Source of the DNA: CAIQJJ01 sp964606085
GTDB taxonomy: Bacteria; Chloroflexota; Anaerolineae; Anaerolineales; UBA4823
Direction: 5' to 3'
Length of the DNA: 57,535 nt
NCBI GenBank assembly: GCA_964606085.1
Contig: CAZSFD010000026.1
Location: 1-57,535 of the forward strand
Positions 15,808 through 25,064 of this stretch are shown one piece after another. Under the pieces are notes generated by a model. That model made no database searches. It saw nothing but the letters and a program-made list of their open reading frames with translations, and had not been told where the DNA came from. Every line of letters begins with the position of its first letter. Positions within the stretch are counted from its first letter, which is position 1. A program made the position numbers and the translations under genes.

Positions 15808-17395
15808 TGATTTTCGCCATCGCGTATTCCGCCAATGCCGTAATCGTCAAACTCGGATTGACGCCGGGGTTGGCAGGCACGATGGAGCCGTCGGCCACGT
15901 ATAGGCCGGGGTAGTTGTGAACCTGGCAATCGAGGCCGATCACGCCTTCTTCGGCGCTGCGGCCAAAGGGACAGCCGCCCAAAATGTGGGCGGTGAGCGG
16001 CACGCCGAAATAAGTCTCGTTGACCGAACCCGCCGCGAAGCCATCCACCTGCTCGGCGAAGGATTCGGCGGCACGATGGCCGATGGGCATGGAGACGGCA
16101 ATCGAGTCGCCATCGGGCTGTGTCACCAGGCCGCGCCGGAAGCCGGTGAAGGGGCTGCGTCCCAGGCGCAGGCGCACGCGGTTATCTTCGGTTTGCATCA
16201 CCAGCAGGATGGTGGTCTGGCGTGACCAACCGGGGATGGCGTACATGCGCAGCGTGTCGAGCGGGTGGCGCAGCATCCAGCCGAGGGCTTTGGCGATGCG
16301 TTTTGCCGCTGGCAGGTCGGGGTCAACCAGCGGGGCAGCCATGAAACGCAGCAGCGACGAACCCGCCGGGTAGCGCACCGGTTCGATGTTGGTGACGGGG
16401 TCGGCGCTGAAAATGGAGGTGATAGCGACACCCTTCGAGAAATCGGGTTCGTTGCGGCGGGTGCTGGCCCCCAGCAGCGACTCGCTGTTGGTGCGCACGT
16501 TATCGCCCAGGCGGGGTGAGAGATTGGGCAGCGAGCGGGTCACATCGCGGCAGCGCAGCAGCAGGCGCAGTGTGCCAAGCGTCCCGGCAGAGAAGACCAC
16601 GTTTTTGGTACGCACACGCCGGGCCGGGGTAAAGGGGTTGGTGGCCGAGCGGTAAATCACTTCGTAGCGGGCATCGCCGGCGGCGGGGCGCACATCGGTC
16701 ACTTCGCATTCGGGCCAGATTTCTGCACCAGCTTTTTCGGCAAAGTAGAGATAATTTTTGGGCAGGGTGTTCTTGGCGTTGTGACGGCAGCCCACCATGC
16801 AGCCGCCGCACTGCTGGCAGGTGCGCCGCGCCGGGCCAGCGCCGTCGAAATAGGGGTCTGGCACGAGGTCGCCGGGGGCTTCGCCATCCTTACCGAAAAA
16901 CACGCCCACATCGGTCATGCGAAAGCTCTCATCCACCTGAAAGCGCCGGGCCACATCGTGCAGCACATCATCGGCGGGCGAGCAGGCCCGGTTGGCGGTC
17001 ACGCCGAGCATACGCCGGGCAGTTTCGTAGTGCGGCTGGAGCAGCGCCTTCCAATCAGCCAGGTGACGCCAGGCCGGGTTGTCGAAGAGTTCATCGCTGG
17101 GCTGCATCAGCACGTTGGCGTAACCCAGACTGCCGCCGCCCACGCCGCTGCCGTGCAGCACCCACACATCTTTGAAGGGGCTGATCTGCAAAATGCCAAA
17201 GCAGCGCAGGGCCGGCAGCCACAGGTATTTCCACACCTGCCAGTTGGTGCGGGCAAAATCGTCGTCATCGAAGCGCTTGCCGCGCTCCAACACCAGCACA
17301 CGCTGGCCCTTCTCGCTCAAGCGCATGGCCGCCACTGACCCGCCAAAGCCTGAGCCGATGACGACAAAATCGTACACGCGGTCTATTTCAGCCAT
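15797..17395 (-). CDS. GMC/cholesterol-oxidase-like FAD oxidoreductase
   Basis: A 532-residue flavoprotein. The FAD-binding GxGxxG is VIGSGFGGSVAAMRLSEKG near residue 13, followed by LVLERG. The motif GSGVGGGSLGYANVL is typical of cholesterol-oxidase-like GMC enzymes. A Cys-rich segment CQQCGGCMVGC in the middle is characteristic of this subfamily and may bind metal or an Fe-S centre. The C-terminus has HILGGCPFG and YVADGSIVPANPGVNPSLT. The substrate is unknown, a hydrophobic alcohol or sterol-like compound being likely. It overlaps the upstream HIT gene by 13 bases. Confidence 0.88.
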   Translation of the reverse strand: MAEIDRVYDFVVIGSGFGGSVAAMRLSEKGQRVLVLERGKRFDDDDFARTNWQVWKYLWLPALRCFGILQISPFKDVWVLHGSGVGGGSLGYANVLMQPSDELFDNPAWRHLADWKALLQPHYETARRMLGVTANRACSPADDVLHDVARRFQVDESFRMTDVGVFFGKDGEAPGDLVPDPYFDGAGPARRTCQQCGGCMVGCRHNAKNTLPKNYLYFAEKAGAEIWPECEVTDVRPAAGDARYEVIYRSATNPFTPARRVRTKNVVFSAGTLGTLRLLLRCRDVTRSLPNLSPRLGDNVRTNSESLLGASTRRNEPDFSKGVAITSIFSADPVTNIEPVRYPAGSSLLRFMAAPLVDPDLPAAKRIAKALGWMLRHPLDTLRMYAIPGWSRQTTILLVMQTEDNRVRLRLGRSPFTGFRRGLVTQPDGDSIAVSMPIGHRAAESFAEQVDGFAAGSVNETYFGVPLTAHILGGCPFGRSAEEGVIGLDCQVHNYPGLYVADGSIVPANPGVNPSLTITALAEYAMAKIIAS

Positions 17396-17865
17396 GCTTC
17401 CTTCACCTTGCGATAGGTTTCATCGAGGCCCTCGGGCATTACACGCGTGCCGCCGACGGTGAACATGAAATTGGCGTCGCCTTGCCAGCGCGGCACCACG
17501 TGCAGGTGAATGTGGCTGGCAATGCCCGCCCCGGCGGCCTCGCCCAGGTTGGCCCCCAGGTTGAAACCGTGCGGGCGATAAATCCCCTTCAACACTTCCA
17601 CAGCATGGCTGAGCATCTCCATCATCTCGGCGCGCGCCGCGGCAGAGAGAAACTCCAGCGAGGGCTGATGCTCGAACGGCACGATCATCAGATGCCCGTT
17701 GGTATACGGATACAAATTCAAGATGGCATAGGACGATTCGCCGCGGTGGACGATCAGATTTTCCAGGCCATCTTGCTCTTTCGGTCGGTTGCAGAAGACG
17801 CAGCCTGCCTCGTGCCGCTTGTTTTGGATGTAATCCATGCGCCAGGGGGACCAGAGATGGTTCAA
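17383..17865 (-). CDS. HIT-family nucleotide hydrolase or phosphorylase
   Basis: A 160-residue HIT protein. The histidine triad is HIHLHVVPRW. The N-terminal LWSPWRMDYI and CVFC motifs are those of the Ap4A phosphorylase-like branch. The TTG at 17865, directly before NHLWSPWRMDYI, is preferred to a TTG at 17922 because the family usually begins there and a GGAG lies upstream. Predicted substrates are dinucleoside polyphosphates or nucleotide conjugates. It is coupled to the oxidoreductase gene by overlap. Confidence 0.88.
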   Translation of the reverse strand: MNHLWSPWRMDYIQNKRHEAGCVFCNRPKEQDGLENLIVHRGESSYAILNLYPYTNGHLMIVPFEHQPSLEFLSAAARAEMMEMLSHAVEVLKGIYRPHGFNLGANLGEAAGAGIASHIHLHVVPRWQGDANFMFTVGGTRVMPEGLDETYRKVKEAWLK

Positions 17866-18046
17866 GGGGGACTCCGTTTGTGGGGTGAGGGATAGTCCAG
17901 TGTCGTTTATTGTAGCAAACAATCGAAAGGCCCGGTAGTATGGAGAATAAAACCCATTCGGGCAAGCAGTTTAGCTGGTTGACAGTCAAGAATAAGGCGT
18001 GTATCCTTGCCATACATTCGTGTTTCGTACCCCTTTTGGAGACCAG

Positions 18047-18919
18047 ATGACAAACGTAGTGCCGTACACACCTATTCTTCAGTTTATACCAACTGAAGCG
18101 CGGCCATTTATAAAATGGGTTGGTGGAAAACAGCAGCTTATTACGCAATTTGAAAACCTGTTTCCAACAAACTTTGAAACATATTTTGAACCATTCGTTG
18201 GTGGGGGAGCGGTCTTTTTTTATTTATGGAATGCAGGAAGGCTTCCTTCAAAAGTTTACCTTTTTGATAATAACCCTGAACTGGTCAATGCTTATCGGAT
18301 GGTGCGAGATCAGGTTGAGAATCTGATTGATGTTTTAGCGGATCACCAAAAGAAACATAATCGAGAGTATTACTACCAAATTCGCTCGTTGGACAGAAGC
18401 TCTCAGCCCTTGAGCGATGTCGAAAAAGCAGCGCGTACCATTTACTTGAATAAAACTTGTTATAACGGGTTGTACCGGGTGAATAGCGAAGGCCAGTTTA
18501 ATGTGCCGATGGGCAGTTATACAGCCCCCAAAATACTTGATGAATATGCTTTGCGGTCAGCCAGTTTTGCTCTACAAAATGTTGTCATAGACTTACAAGA
18601 CTTTCGAACTGTTACGGAACTTGCCGGATTTACCGACTTTATCTATTTTGATCCCCCCTATGATCCGGTTAGCAAAACAGCCAGTTTTACAAGTTATACG
18701 GCCGCTAATTTTCGAGATCGTGACCAAAAAGACTTGATGGAAGTTTTTGAGGCCCTGACCGCCAAAGGGAGTTACTGTATGTTAAGTAATTCTCATACGC
18801 CCTTTATTCTCGACCTTTATCAGAAATTTAGAATAGAGATTGTTTACGCGAAACGTGCTGTTAATTCGAATGGACAGGGTAGAGGGGATGTCAAAGAAGT
18901 AGTCGTTTTGAATTATTAG
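18047..18919 (+). CDS. DNA adenine N6-methylase, Dam class
   Basis: A 290-residue D12-class methyltransferase. The SAM-binding motif is FIKWVGGKQQL near residue 19, then YFEPFVGGGAVFF, and the catalytic DPPY is in FIYFDPPYDPV. The ATG at 18047 gives the standard N-terminus. The gene appears clearly more AT-rich than its neighbours, and AAA/TTT codons dominate, which suggests recent transfer. A 59-residue ORF resembling the start of a restriction endonuclease follows 11 bases later, so this is probably the methylase of a decayed type II system. Confidence 0.93.
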   Translation: MTNVVPYTPILQFIPTEARPFIKWVGGKQQLITQFENLFPTNFETYFEPFVGGGAVFFYLWNAGRLPSKVYLFDNNPELVNAYRMVRDQVENLIDVLADHQKKHNREYYYQIRSLDRSSQPLSDVEKAARTIYLNKTCYNGLYRVNSEGQFNVPMGSYTAPKILDEYALRSASFALQNVVIDLQDFRTVTELAGFTDFIYFDPPYDPVSKTASFTSYTAANFRDRDQKDLMEVFEALTAKGSYCMLSNSHTPFILDLYQKFRIEIVYAKRAVNSNGQGRGDVKEVVVLNY

Positions 18920-18930
18920 AGGGCAAACCT

Positions 18931-19110
18931 ATGGCAGGATATATTTTCAGTTTGGACAATCCGGAGTCTTTGCGCCTTTATACCCAAAGTGGTGTTTATG
19001 CCACCAAACTTTCTCCTCCCGTGGGCGCGTGGGGGATACACCACGAAGGAACATTTGCGGATTATGCCACGATGGATGATATTGTGGCGCATTTACAGCA
19101 AGTTGGTTAA
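18931..19110 (+). pseudogene. Probable N-terminal remnant of a type II restriction endonuclease
   Basis: A 59-codon ORF starting 11 bases after the adenine methylase. It reads MAGYIFSLDNPESLRLY, then QSGVYATKLSPP and WGIHHEGTFADYATM. These phrases resemble the N-termini of restriction endonucleases found beside Dam-type methylases (YIFSL...GVYST...HEGTFADYLSM), from memory of the family. The next 11 residues diverge and the frame stops at 19110, 14 bases before the xseA start. The bulk of the enzyme is therefore missing, probably deleted. A complete small protein of other function cannot be excluded. Confidence 0.5.
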
Positions 19111-19124
19111 TAATGGGGGTAAAC

Positions 19125-20336
19125 ATGCAACGCTCCTTCTCCCCTCCTGCCTCCTGGTCTGTCACCGAACTGACGCGTTACCTGCGCGACCTGCTGGCTT
19201 CCGATGCCAACCTGCAAGATGTGTGGGTGCAGGGCGAAATCTCCAACCTCACCCGCCATAGTTCTGGTCACTGGTACTTCACCATCAAAGACCGCGGCGC
19301 GGCGCTGAAGTGTGTGATGTGGAAGAACATGGCCCTACGCCAGAAATTCATCCCCCGCGATGGCGACGCCGTGGAAGCGCACGGGGCAATTGGCGTGTAT
19401 GAAGTGAGCGGCGTGTACCAGCTCTATGCCGACGCCATCCGTCCGCTGGGGGCCGGCGCGCTGTACCAGGAATTTGTGCGCCTGAAAGAACGCCTCGAAG
19501 CCGAGGGCCTGTTCGCCGCCGAACGCAAGCGCCCCATCCCGGCCTGGCCGCAGCGCATCGCCATCATCACCTCGCCCACCGGGGCGGCCCTGCGCGACAT
19601 GCTCAACACGCTGCGCCGCCGCTACCCGCTGGCCGAGGCTGTGCTGCTGCCCACGCCGGTGCAGGGCAGCGAGGCCCCGCCGGCCATCGTGCGTTCGCTG
19701 CAAGCGGTCCCCGCCATCCAGCCGGATGTGATCCTGCTGGCGCGCGGCGGCGGTTCCATCGAAGATTTGTGGGCCTTCAACGATGAGCGCGTGGCTTACG
19801 CTATCGCCGCCAGCCCCATCCCGGTGATCAGCGGCGTGGGCCACGAAACCGACTTCACCATTGCCGATTTCGTCGCCGACCTGCGCGCCCCCACGCCCAC
19901 CGCCGCCGCCGAACTGGCCACGCCCGACCGTCTCGAACTGGGCAGCACCCTGGCCGATTTAGCCGAACGCCTGGCCCGCGCCGCGCAAAACGCCATCACT
20001 GAGCAGCGCTGGCAGCTTAACAATATCGAAAACCGCCTGCGCTTGCATTCCCCCAAAATGCGCTTACAATCAGACCGCCAGCGTGTGGACGACCTGGCCC
20101 GCCGCACCGAAACCGCCTGGCAGCACAGCACGCAACTGCGCCGCGCCCGCCTGGCCGGGCTGGAGCAGCGCCTGATGGCCCTCAATCCGCTGTCGGTGCT
20201 GGCGCGCGGCTTTGCCGTCGTCACCCAGGCCGATGGCAAGGTGGTGCAAAGCCCGGCCCAGGTACAGGCTGGCGAGAAATTGGCCGTGCGCGTGCAGGCT
20301 GGAAAATTTGACGTAAAGGTTGTAGCGCAGGATTAA
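19125..20336 (+). CDS. xseA: Exodeoxyribonuclease VII large subunit
   Basis: The catalytic subunit of ExoVII (403 residues), which degrades single-stranded DNA to oligonucleotides. An N-terminal OB fold contains VWVQGEISNL and GHWYFTIKD. The nuclease core has IAIITSPTGAALRDML, ILLARGGGSIEDLWAFNDE and GVGHETDFTIADFVADLRAPTPTAAAE. A coiled-coil tail follows. An ATG at 19113 is in frame, but 19125 is better spaced from GGGGG. xseB follows after 22 bases. Confidence 0.96.
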   Translation: MQRSFSPPASWSVTELTRYLRDLLASDANLQDVWVQGEISNLTRHSSGHWYFTIKDRGAALKCVMWKNMALRQKFIPRDGDAVEAHGAIGVYEVSGVYQLYADAIRPLGAGALYQEFVRLKERLEAEGLFAAERKRPIPAWPQRIAIITSPTGAALRDMLNTLRRRYPLAEAVLLPTPVQGSEAPPAIVRSLQAVPAIQPDVILLARGGGSIEDLWAFNDERVAYAIAASPIPVISGVGHETDFTIADFVADLRAPTPTAAAELATPDRLELGSTLADLAERLARAAQNAITEQRWQLNNIENRLRLHSPKMRLQSDRQRVDDLARRTETAWQHSTQLRRARLAGLEQRLMALNPLSVLARGFAVVTQADGKVVQSPAQVQAGEKLAVRVQAGKFDVKVVAQD

Positions 20337-20358
20337 TCTGGCGCTACGGGAGTTCTCT

Positions 20359-20589
20359 ATGCTTCAACCCACCCCCATTGAACAACTGACCTACGAACAA
20401 GCCCTGAACGAACTCGAAACCATCGTCACCGCCCTCGAAGGCGATAAGCACGCCCTGGAGCAGGCCGTGGGTTTGTTTGAGCGCGGTCAGGCGTTGGCGC
20501 GCCATTGTGCAGCCCTGCTTGATCAGGCTGATCTCAAGGTGCAGCAATTACTGGGCGATGAATTGCTGCCACTGACCCTGCAAGAGTGA
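20359..20589 (+). CDS. xseB: Exodeoxyribonuclease VII small subunit
   Basis: 76 residues, the usual size. The conserved LTYEQALNELETIVTALE and LEQAVGLFERGQALARHC helices pair with the XseA tail. It is in operon with xseA. Confidence 0.95.
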   Translation: MLQPTPIEQLTYEQALNELETIVTALEGDKHALEQAVGLFERGQALARHCAALLDQADLKVQQLLGDELLPLTLQE

Positions 20590-20595
20590 CCTCCC

Positions 20596-21048
20596 ATGCA
20601 CCTGGAAGCACTCCTCGATAACAAAGTTTTGATAGCCACGCTCTTTTCGTGGCTGCTGGCGCAGGTGATCAAACTGCCGTTGGAATACGTGCGCACGCGC
20701 AAATGGAATTGGGGGATTGTGTTGAGCGTGGGCGGTATGCCTAGCTCGCATTCGGCGTTGATGATGGGGGCCACCTGGTCTATTGGCCTGCGGGAGGGGT
20801 TCGATACACCCTTGTTCACCCTGGCTATGGCAATTTCAATGGTTGTTTTGTACGATGCCGCCGGTATCCGCCGCCAGGCTGGCAAACATGCCCAGGTGAT
20901 CAATGTGATCATTGGTGAGTTAGCTGCCGGACACCCGCTCAAAGAAGAGCAACTGCGCGAGGTATTGGGGCATACCCCCTTGCAGGTCTTTGCCGGGACC
21001 ATGCAGGGCATCATCATCGCCCAGCTTTTCTGGATGTTATGGCCGTGA
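20596..21048 (+). CDS. Divergent PAP2 family membrane protein (YuiD-like)
   Basis: 150 residues with hydrophobic segments at both ends and the family motif GGMPSSHSALMMG, followed by YDAAGIRRQAGKHAQ. It belongs to the divergent PAP2 (DUF212) family related to phosphatidic acid phosphatases. The SxH motif is kept but the full phosphatase signature is reduced. It starts 6 bases after xseB, so it is likely co-transcribed. Confidence 0.9.
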   Translation: MHLEALLDNKVLIATLFSWLLAQVIKLPLEYVRTRKWNWGIVLSVGGMPSSHSALMMGATWSIGLREGFDTPLFTLAMAISMVVLYDAAGIRRQAGKHAQVINVIIGELAAGHPLKEEQLREVLGHTPLQVFAGTMQGIIIAQLFWMLWP

Positions 21049-21092
21049 TAGCTTGATCAGGCAACCCGGTCCATATCCCCCAAAACCACCGT

Positions 21093-21860
21093 TCAAAACT
21101 GGATCAATTTCAACACATCGGGCAGCAGGGTTTGTGTGGTGCTGAGACCCTCGCGCCCGTAAACGGTTTGGCGGCCTTGCCAATCGCCAAAATAGCCACC
21201 CGCTTCGGCCAAAATGGGCGGGAAGGGGCCGCAATCCCACACATCCATCACCGGGTCAAGCATCACTTCAATCCGCCCGGTCGCTACCAGCAGATAGCCA
21301 TAGGCGTCGCTCCAGCCTGTGTGATAGTAAGTGGCCTGCACCAACCGCTCGAAGGCGGCCTGTTTGCCGTGGTTGGCAAAAGAAGCCACGTCGGTGCAAG
21401 AAAGATACGCCCGGCTCAGGTCTGCGCATTCAGAGACGCGCGCCCGGCGGCCATTGCACCACGCTCCCAGGCCGCTTGCGCCGCTGAGCATTTCGTCGAG
21501 GGCAGGGAAGTACGCCGCGCCGACGCGGGGTTGGCCTTCAATTTCCAGGCCAATCAACACTGCATAGAGCGGCACGCCACGGATGAACGATTTCGTGCCA
21601 TCAATGGGGTCTACGAACCAGCGGAACGCCGCGCCGGCGCTCTCTTTGACGCCATATTCCTCGCCCACGATGGCGTGGCTGGGATAGCGCTCCTCGATGC
21701 GGCGGCGGATCAGCTCTTCGGATAGGCGGTCTGCCACGGTGACGGGGGTGTCGTCTTTCTTGAAGTCGGGGCGCACGCCGGCGCGGAAATAGCCCAGCGT
21801 GGCGCGTCCGGCCAGGTAAGCGGTTTCGACGGCAAAATCGAGATATTCGGTGAGGTTCAT
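21093..21860 (-). CDS. Inositol-monophosphatase-family phosphatase, HisN-like
   Basis: 255 residues. Mg-binding motifs are GEEYG, then WFVDPIDGTKSFIRGVP and the C-terminal VWDCGPFPPILAEAGG. The combination of TKSFIRGVPLYA and the WDCGP box is typical of histidinol-phosphate phosphatases of the IMPase fold, but inositol-1-phosphate or PAP are alternatives. The start at 21860 is the Met of MNLTEYLDFA. It overlaps the DUF4058 gene by 4 bases (ATGA), so the two are coupled. Confidence 0.85.
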   Translation of the reverse strand: MNLTEYLDFAVETAYLAGRATLGYFRAGVRPDFKKDDTPVTVADRLSEELIRRRIEERYPSHAIVGEEYGVKESAGAAFRWFVDPIDGTKSFIRGVPLYAVLIGLEIEGQPRVGAAYFPALDEMLSGASGLGAWCNGRRARVSECADLSRAYLSCTDVASFANHGKQAAFERLVQATYYHTGWSDAYGYLLVATGRIEVMLDPVMDVWDCGPFPPILAEAGGYFGDWQGRQTVYGREGLSTTQTLLPDVLKLIQF

Positions 21861-22624
21861 TGGGGTCGGGTCTTTCTGGCAATGGTATCGGCAACCCAAA
21901 GGGCATCATCGCCTTTGAGATGCGGCAGCGGCAGGGTGTAGTTGAGCATACGCTCGAAACCGCCCTGGCGGTAACAGGTGTGAAGGGCATGCTGCAAATC
22001 GAGCGGCACATCGCTATCGGGCGGCAGCAGCGGCACCGGCAGCACGGGCAGCGGCTCGCGCAGCGAAATGGGCCAGACCTGCGTGTAGGGGCGGCGCTGC
22101 ACCCGGCTGAGGTAGGCGTAATAGGGCGCAGGCGGCGGATCGCCAAGCAGTTCGATGCGCTCGCCGTGACGCAACAGGTCAATTTCGAGCAGGTGAACGC
22201 TGGTGCGCAGCAGGGCCGTGCGGCGGCGGTGATAGGTGCGCACGCCATCGCTATATTTGCTGGCCGGGGCGAGGATTTCGATCACCGTGACCAGGCGGCG
22301 TTCGGCAATATCACGGATTTCGACGCTGACCACGGGAATCTCTTCGGGCAGCGGGCTGAGCAACTCGACGGCCGGTTCGGTTGCGCCAGGGCAAGATTGG
22401 GTTAAATCGGCGGGGCGCTCGGCAAACAGGGCGCTGGCCTTTTGGGGTTTGTACATGCCGGGGAGCGAATGGGTGAGGACAAAACGCCGGGCCAGGGCGG
22501 TCACATATTTGGGGCGAATGTGCGCGGCAACCTGCTCGCTGATCTGTTCAGCCAGCCGGTCGTGAAACTCCTGCCAGAGTTCGCCTTCGAGATAGGGGTC
22601 CATTCCGGGGAAGGGGGATTGCAT
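21857..22624 (-). CDS. DUF4058 family protein
   Basis: 255 residues beginning MQSPFPGMDPYLEGELWQEF, the diagnostic start of DUF4058 proteins, which are common in cyanobacteria and Chloroflexota. A nuclease-like core is suggested by VSVEIRDIAERRLVTVIEIL and the following K/Y-rich strand. The function is unknown. It overlaps the HisN-like gene by 4 bases. Confidence 0.85.
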   Translation of the reverse strand: MQSPFPGMDPYLEGELWQEFHDRLAEQISEQVAAHIRPKYVTALARRFVLTHSLPGMYKPQKASALFAERPADLTQSCPGATEPAVELLSPLPEEIPVVSVEIRDIAERRLVTVIEILAPASKYSDGVRTYHRRRTALLRTSVHLLEIDLLRHGERIELLGDPPPAPYYAYLSRVQRRPYTQVWPISLREPLPVLPVPLLPPDSDVPLDLQHALHTCYRQGGFERMLNYTLPLPHLKGDDALWVADTIARKTRPQ

Positions 22625-22686
22625 GTGCGTCTCCTGCTGCCCCATTAATGTAGCACGGAACGGGGGGAGCGTCAACGGATGGCGAT

Positions 22687-24867
22687 TTATAACCCGGCAG
22701 CCACATGCGCTGCGCTCAGATACAACAAATGCCTGGCGTGTTGATCGAGGTTGCTATACTTCAACGCCCCCAAACAGGCCATCAGCCGGGCCAGTTCATA
22801 TTCGCGCGGCTGCGAGGGGTTGAGCAAACAGTGGGATGCAATCTCGCGTACGGTATCGCGCAGGATGAAAAACGATGTGGCACGTGGCAGGTGGCAGGCG
22901 GCATTCAGGCAGGCCAGGTATTCGGCAGGGTCGGCAATTTGCGGGGCGATGACGTGGGCGATGATCTCGGCTTCGAGATGGGCAAAATCGGCCAGGGGAT
23001 GGCCGTCGCGCGTCTGGGCGAAATCAATCAACCAGACGAAGCCGCCAGGCCCGGTGAGAATGTTCTCCAGGTTGAGGTCGCCGTGGATGGTGGATTGGCT
23101 GCCGTGGACGGTCTCGTTGAGCCACAGCGGCAGGCGTTCGAGCGGGTCGGGCAGGCCGAGCAAATCCATGTTGGCGGTGTACTGCTTCAGCAGCATGTCG
23201 CGCGTGGCCACGATGCGCCCGGTGGCTGCGTTGGGGTTGGCATGGCCCAACCAGCGCAGGCGCAGCGGCGGCACGCCAGGCGCGGCCTCGCCGCGCAGCG
23301 AGAGATTGCCATCTACACGCCGTTCCATGTAGCGGAAACCGCGCAGCGTAACCAGGTCGTCCACGGCCAGGTCGCTGGCTGCCGACAGCCCCGCCGCGCC
23401 ATCCAGGGGTTTGCCGCGCCCACTGGCTGGTTCGAGGACGTAGTGCGTGGGCAGCAACCGGTCGTATTCCAGCGCCAGGCGGAAAGTGTACGGGCGGCGC
23501 TGCATCCACCAGTTGGGGCCGAAGGTGTCGAAGAGTTGGCGCAACAGGGCCGGGTCGGGGTTGTTCAGCAGCGCCAGGCGCAGGCTTTGCGGTGCTTGCC
23601 CCGGCGCACCGATGAAGGTGTATTGCAGGGCGGCTACCCCCTCGCCTCCAGCCCCTCCGACGCGGGGGGAGGGCAGAATTACCGGCGGATTCTGAATGCG
23701 GGCGGTGACGGGCGGCAAGGTGTGTTTGACGAAATCTTCGTAATTGTGATACTCGCGCTCGATGGAGGCCGTCTCACCGATTTTGACGATGGTGGCGGCA
23801 TCGGCGCGGCCATCGGGCCGGATGGGGATGGCGAGGAAGGTGCGCGCCCCCGAATAGCCTGAAAGGAACTCGCTCTCGATGGTCAGGCGGGCATATTTTT
23901 GGAACAGGGCGCTGAGCAGTTGGCGTTCGTGCGGGGTGATTTGCAGGCCGGGGCGGGGTTCGATCACCAGCGTGGGGTTGGGGGCCACAGCTTGCAGCAC
24001 CTTGCGCGCCTTCGTGCGCCCGCCCACCAGCGCAACCAGCCCCAGCCCGCCGCCGGCTGCCAGGCTGAACAGGCCGCCCAACGCGGCCTGGTTGCGTGTC
24101 AGGCCGAGGAATGAGATCACGTTCACTTCCAGCGTGCGCGAGTAGGCCGTCACCTGGCGGGTGCTGCCGGTCACACCTGGCTGCGGCTGCCAGCGCAGCG
24201 CCAGCGAGATGTTGAGCCGCTGCTGCCCGGCGGCATCGGGCGTCAGCGACCAGCGCCAGATGGCGGTTTCGCCGGGGGCCACGTTTTGCTCCTGGTCGCC
24301 GGCGGGGGCAAAGGTGAAATTGACCGCATCTAATCGGGCGATGGCGATCAGGTCGTACCCGGCGGGGTGTTGGATGTTTACGGTTTCGGTGACGGTGGTG
24401 TGATCGGGAAATTCGGCTTCGACAACATACCCATCGGGCGCGGGGAGCAGCGCCAGGCGGATGGCGTCGGAATCGCCCAGGCGCAGGGTTTCGGGGTATT
24501 CCAGTTCGATCAGGCGGGGTTCGACGATGGTCTGAGCGAGCGTTGGCGGCGGCGGTGGGGTGGCTTGTGGGGCTTCGGTGGGCGCATTGCCAACCGATTC
24601 TTCGGTGGCGGCGCGATCCAGGCTGGCTTGCGTGGCGGCGGCCGTGGGCTGTGTCACTTCGGCAGCGGGAGCCTGGGTGGGTTCGGCTGGCTTGGGGGCT
24701 TCGGTGGCGGCAGGCGCTTCGGTAGCCTCATTTTGTACGGCTTCGGTTTCTCGTGTCCGGCTTTGTTGTGGCGCGGTGGATGGTTGGGTGGGCGATTGCG
24801 CACACCCGACCAACACGATTGCCAGCAGGGTTAGGAAAAAGAAGCGAGAAAAAAGTCGAGGGTTCAT
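22687..24867 (-). CDS. Lipoprotein with membrane helix and cytoplasmic APH/kinase-like domain
   Basis: A 726-residue protein with a lipoprotein signal (lipobox LVGC, Cys22). A Thr/Ala/Pro-rich stalk (about 25-120) and a beta-rich outer domain follow, then a membrane segment at about 252-282 (LGGLFSLAAGGGLGLVALVGG). The cytoplasmic part begins with a segment containing TFLAIPIRPDG and VKIGE, as in TCAD9-like kinase-fold proteins. It ends with HGDLNLENIL (about 595) and LIDFAQT (about 614), which match the Brenner and DFG-like motifs of aminoglycoside phosphotransferase folds. It is probably a receptor-like small-molecule or protein kinase; TCAD9 membership is inferred. The start at 24867 is chosen for the signal peptide. 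A text-like repeat encodes about 12 residues near 23640-23680. Confidence 0.7.
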   Translation of the reverse strand: MNPRLFSRFFFLTLLAIVLVGCAQSPTQPSTAPQQSRTRETEAVQNEATEAPAATEAPKPAEPTQAPAAEVTQPTAAATQASLDRAATEESVGNAPTEAPQATPPPPPTLAQTIVEPRLIELEYPETLRLGDSDAIRLALLPAPDGYVVEAEFPDHTTVTETVNIQHPAGYDLIAIARLDAVNFTFAPAGDQEQNVAPGETAIWRWSLTPDAAGQQRLNISLALRWQPQPGVTGSTRQVTAYSRTLEVNVISFLGLTRNQAALGGLFSLAAGGGLGLVALVGGRTKARKVLQAVAPNPTLVIEPRPGLQITPHERQLLSALFQKYARLTIESEFLSGYSGARTFLAIPIRPDGRADAATIVKIGETASIEREYHNYEDFVKHTLPPVTARIQNPPVILPSPRVGGAGGEGVAALQYTFIGAPGQAPQSLRLALLNNPDPALLRQLFDTFGPNWWMQRRPYTFRLALEYDRLLPTHYVLEPASGRGKPLDGAAGLSAASDLAVDDLVTLRGFRYMERRVDGNLSLRGEAAPGVPPLRLRWLGHANPNAATGRIVATRDMLLKQYTANMDLLGLPDPLERLPLWLNETVHGSQSTIHGDLNLENILTGPGGFVWLIDFAQTRDGHPLADFAHLEAEIIAHVIAPQIADPAEYLACLNAACHLPRATSFFILRDTVREIASHCLLNPSQPREYELARLMACLGALKYSNLDQHARHLLYLSAAHVAAGL

Positions 24868-24899
24868 GGGTTCAAAACGTGGGGGCAAATGCGGCGGTT

Positions 24900-25049
24900 C
24901 TACGGCGGCGAGAGCAGCGTGGGAACAACGGTGGCCTGGAGCGTGGTGCTTTCCAGCGGCCATAAAACATACAGCAGCGCCACAAACGCGCAGCACAACA
25001 GCAGCAGGGAGCAAATCGGGAGCAGGGAGAAGCGCAAGCGAGGGGGCAT
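24900..25049 (-). CDS. Possible small single-pass membrane protein
   Basis: A 49-codon ORF directly upstream of the lipoprotein-kinase gene (32-base gap) on the same strand. It reads MPPRLRFSLLPICSLLLLCC followed by AFVALLYVLWPLE, a basic start and one strong hydrophobic helix, then a short polar tail ending at TAG. No good ribosome site is visible and a repeat lies just upstream. It may be a real small protein or a chance frame. It is not recognised. Confidence 0.35.
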   Translation of the reverse strand: MPPRLRFSLLPICSLLLLCCAFVALLYVLWPLESTTLQATVVPTLLSPP

Positions 25050-25064
25050 GGGGAGAGGGAGAGA

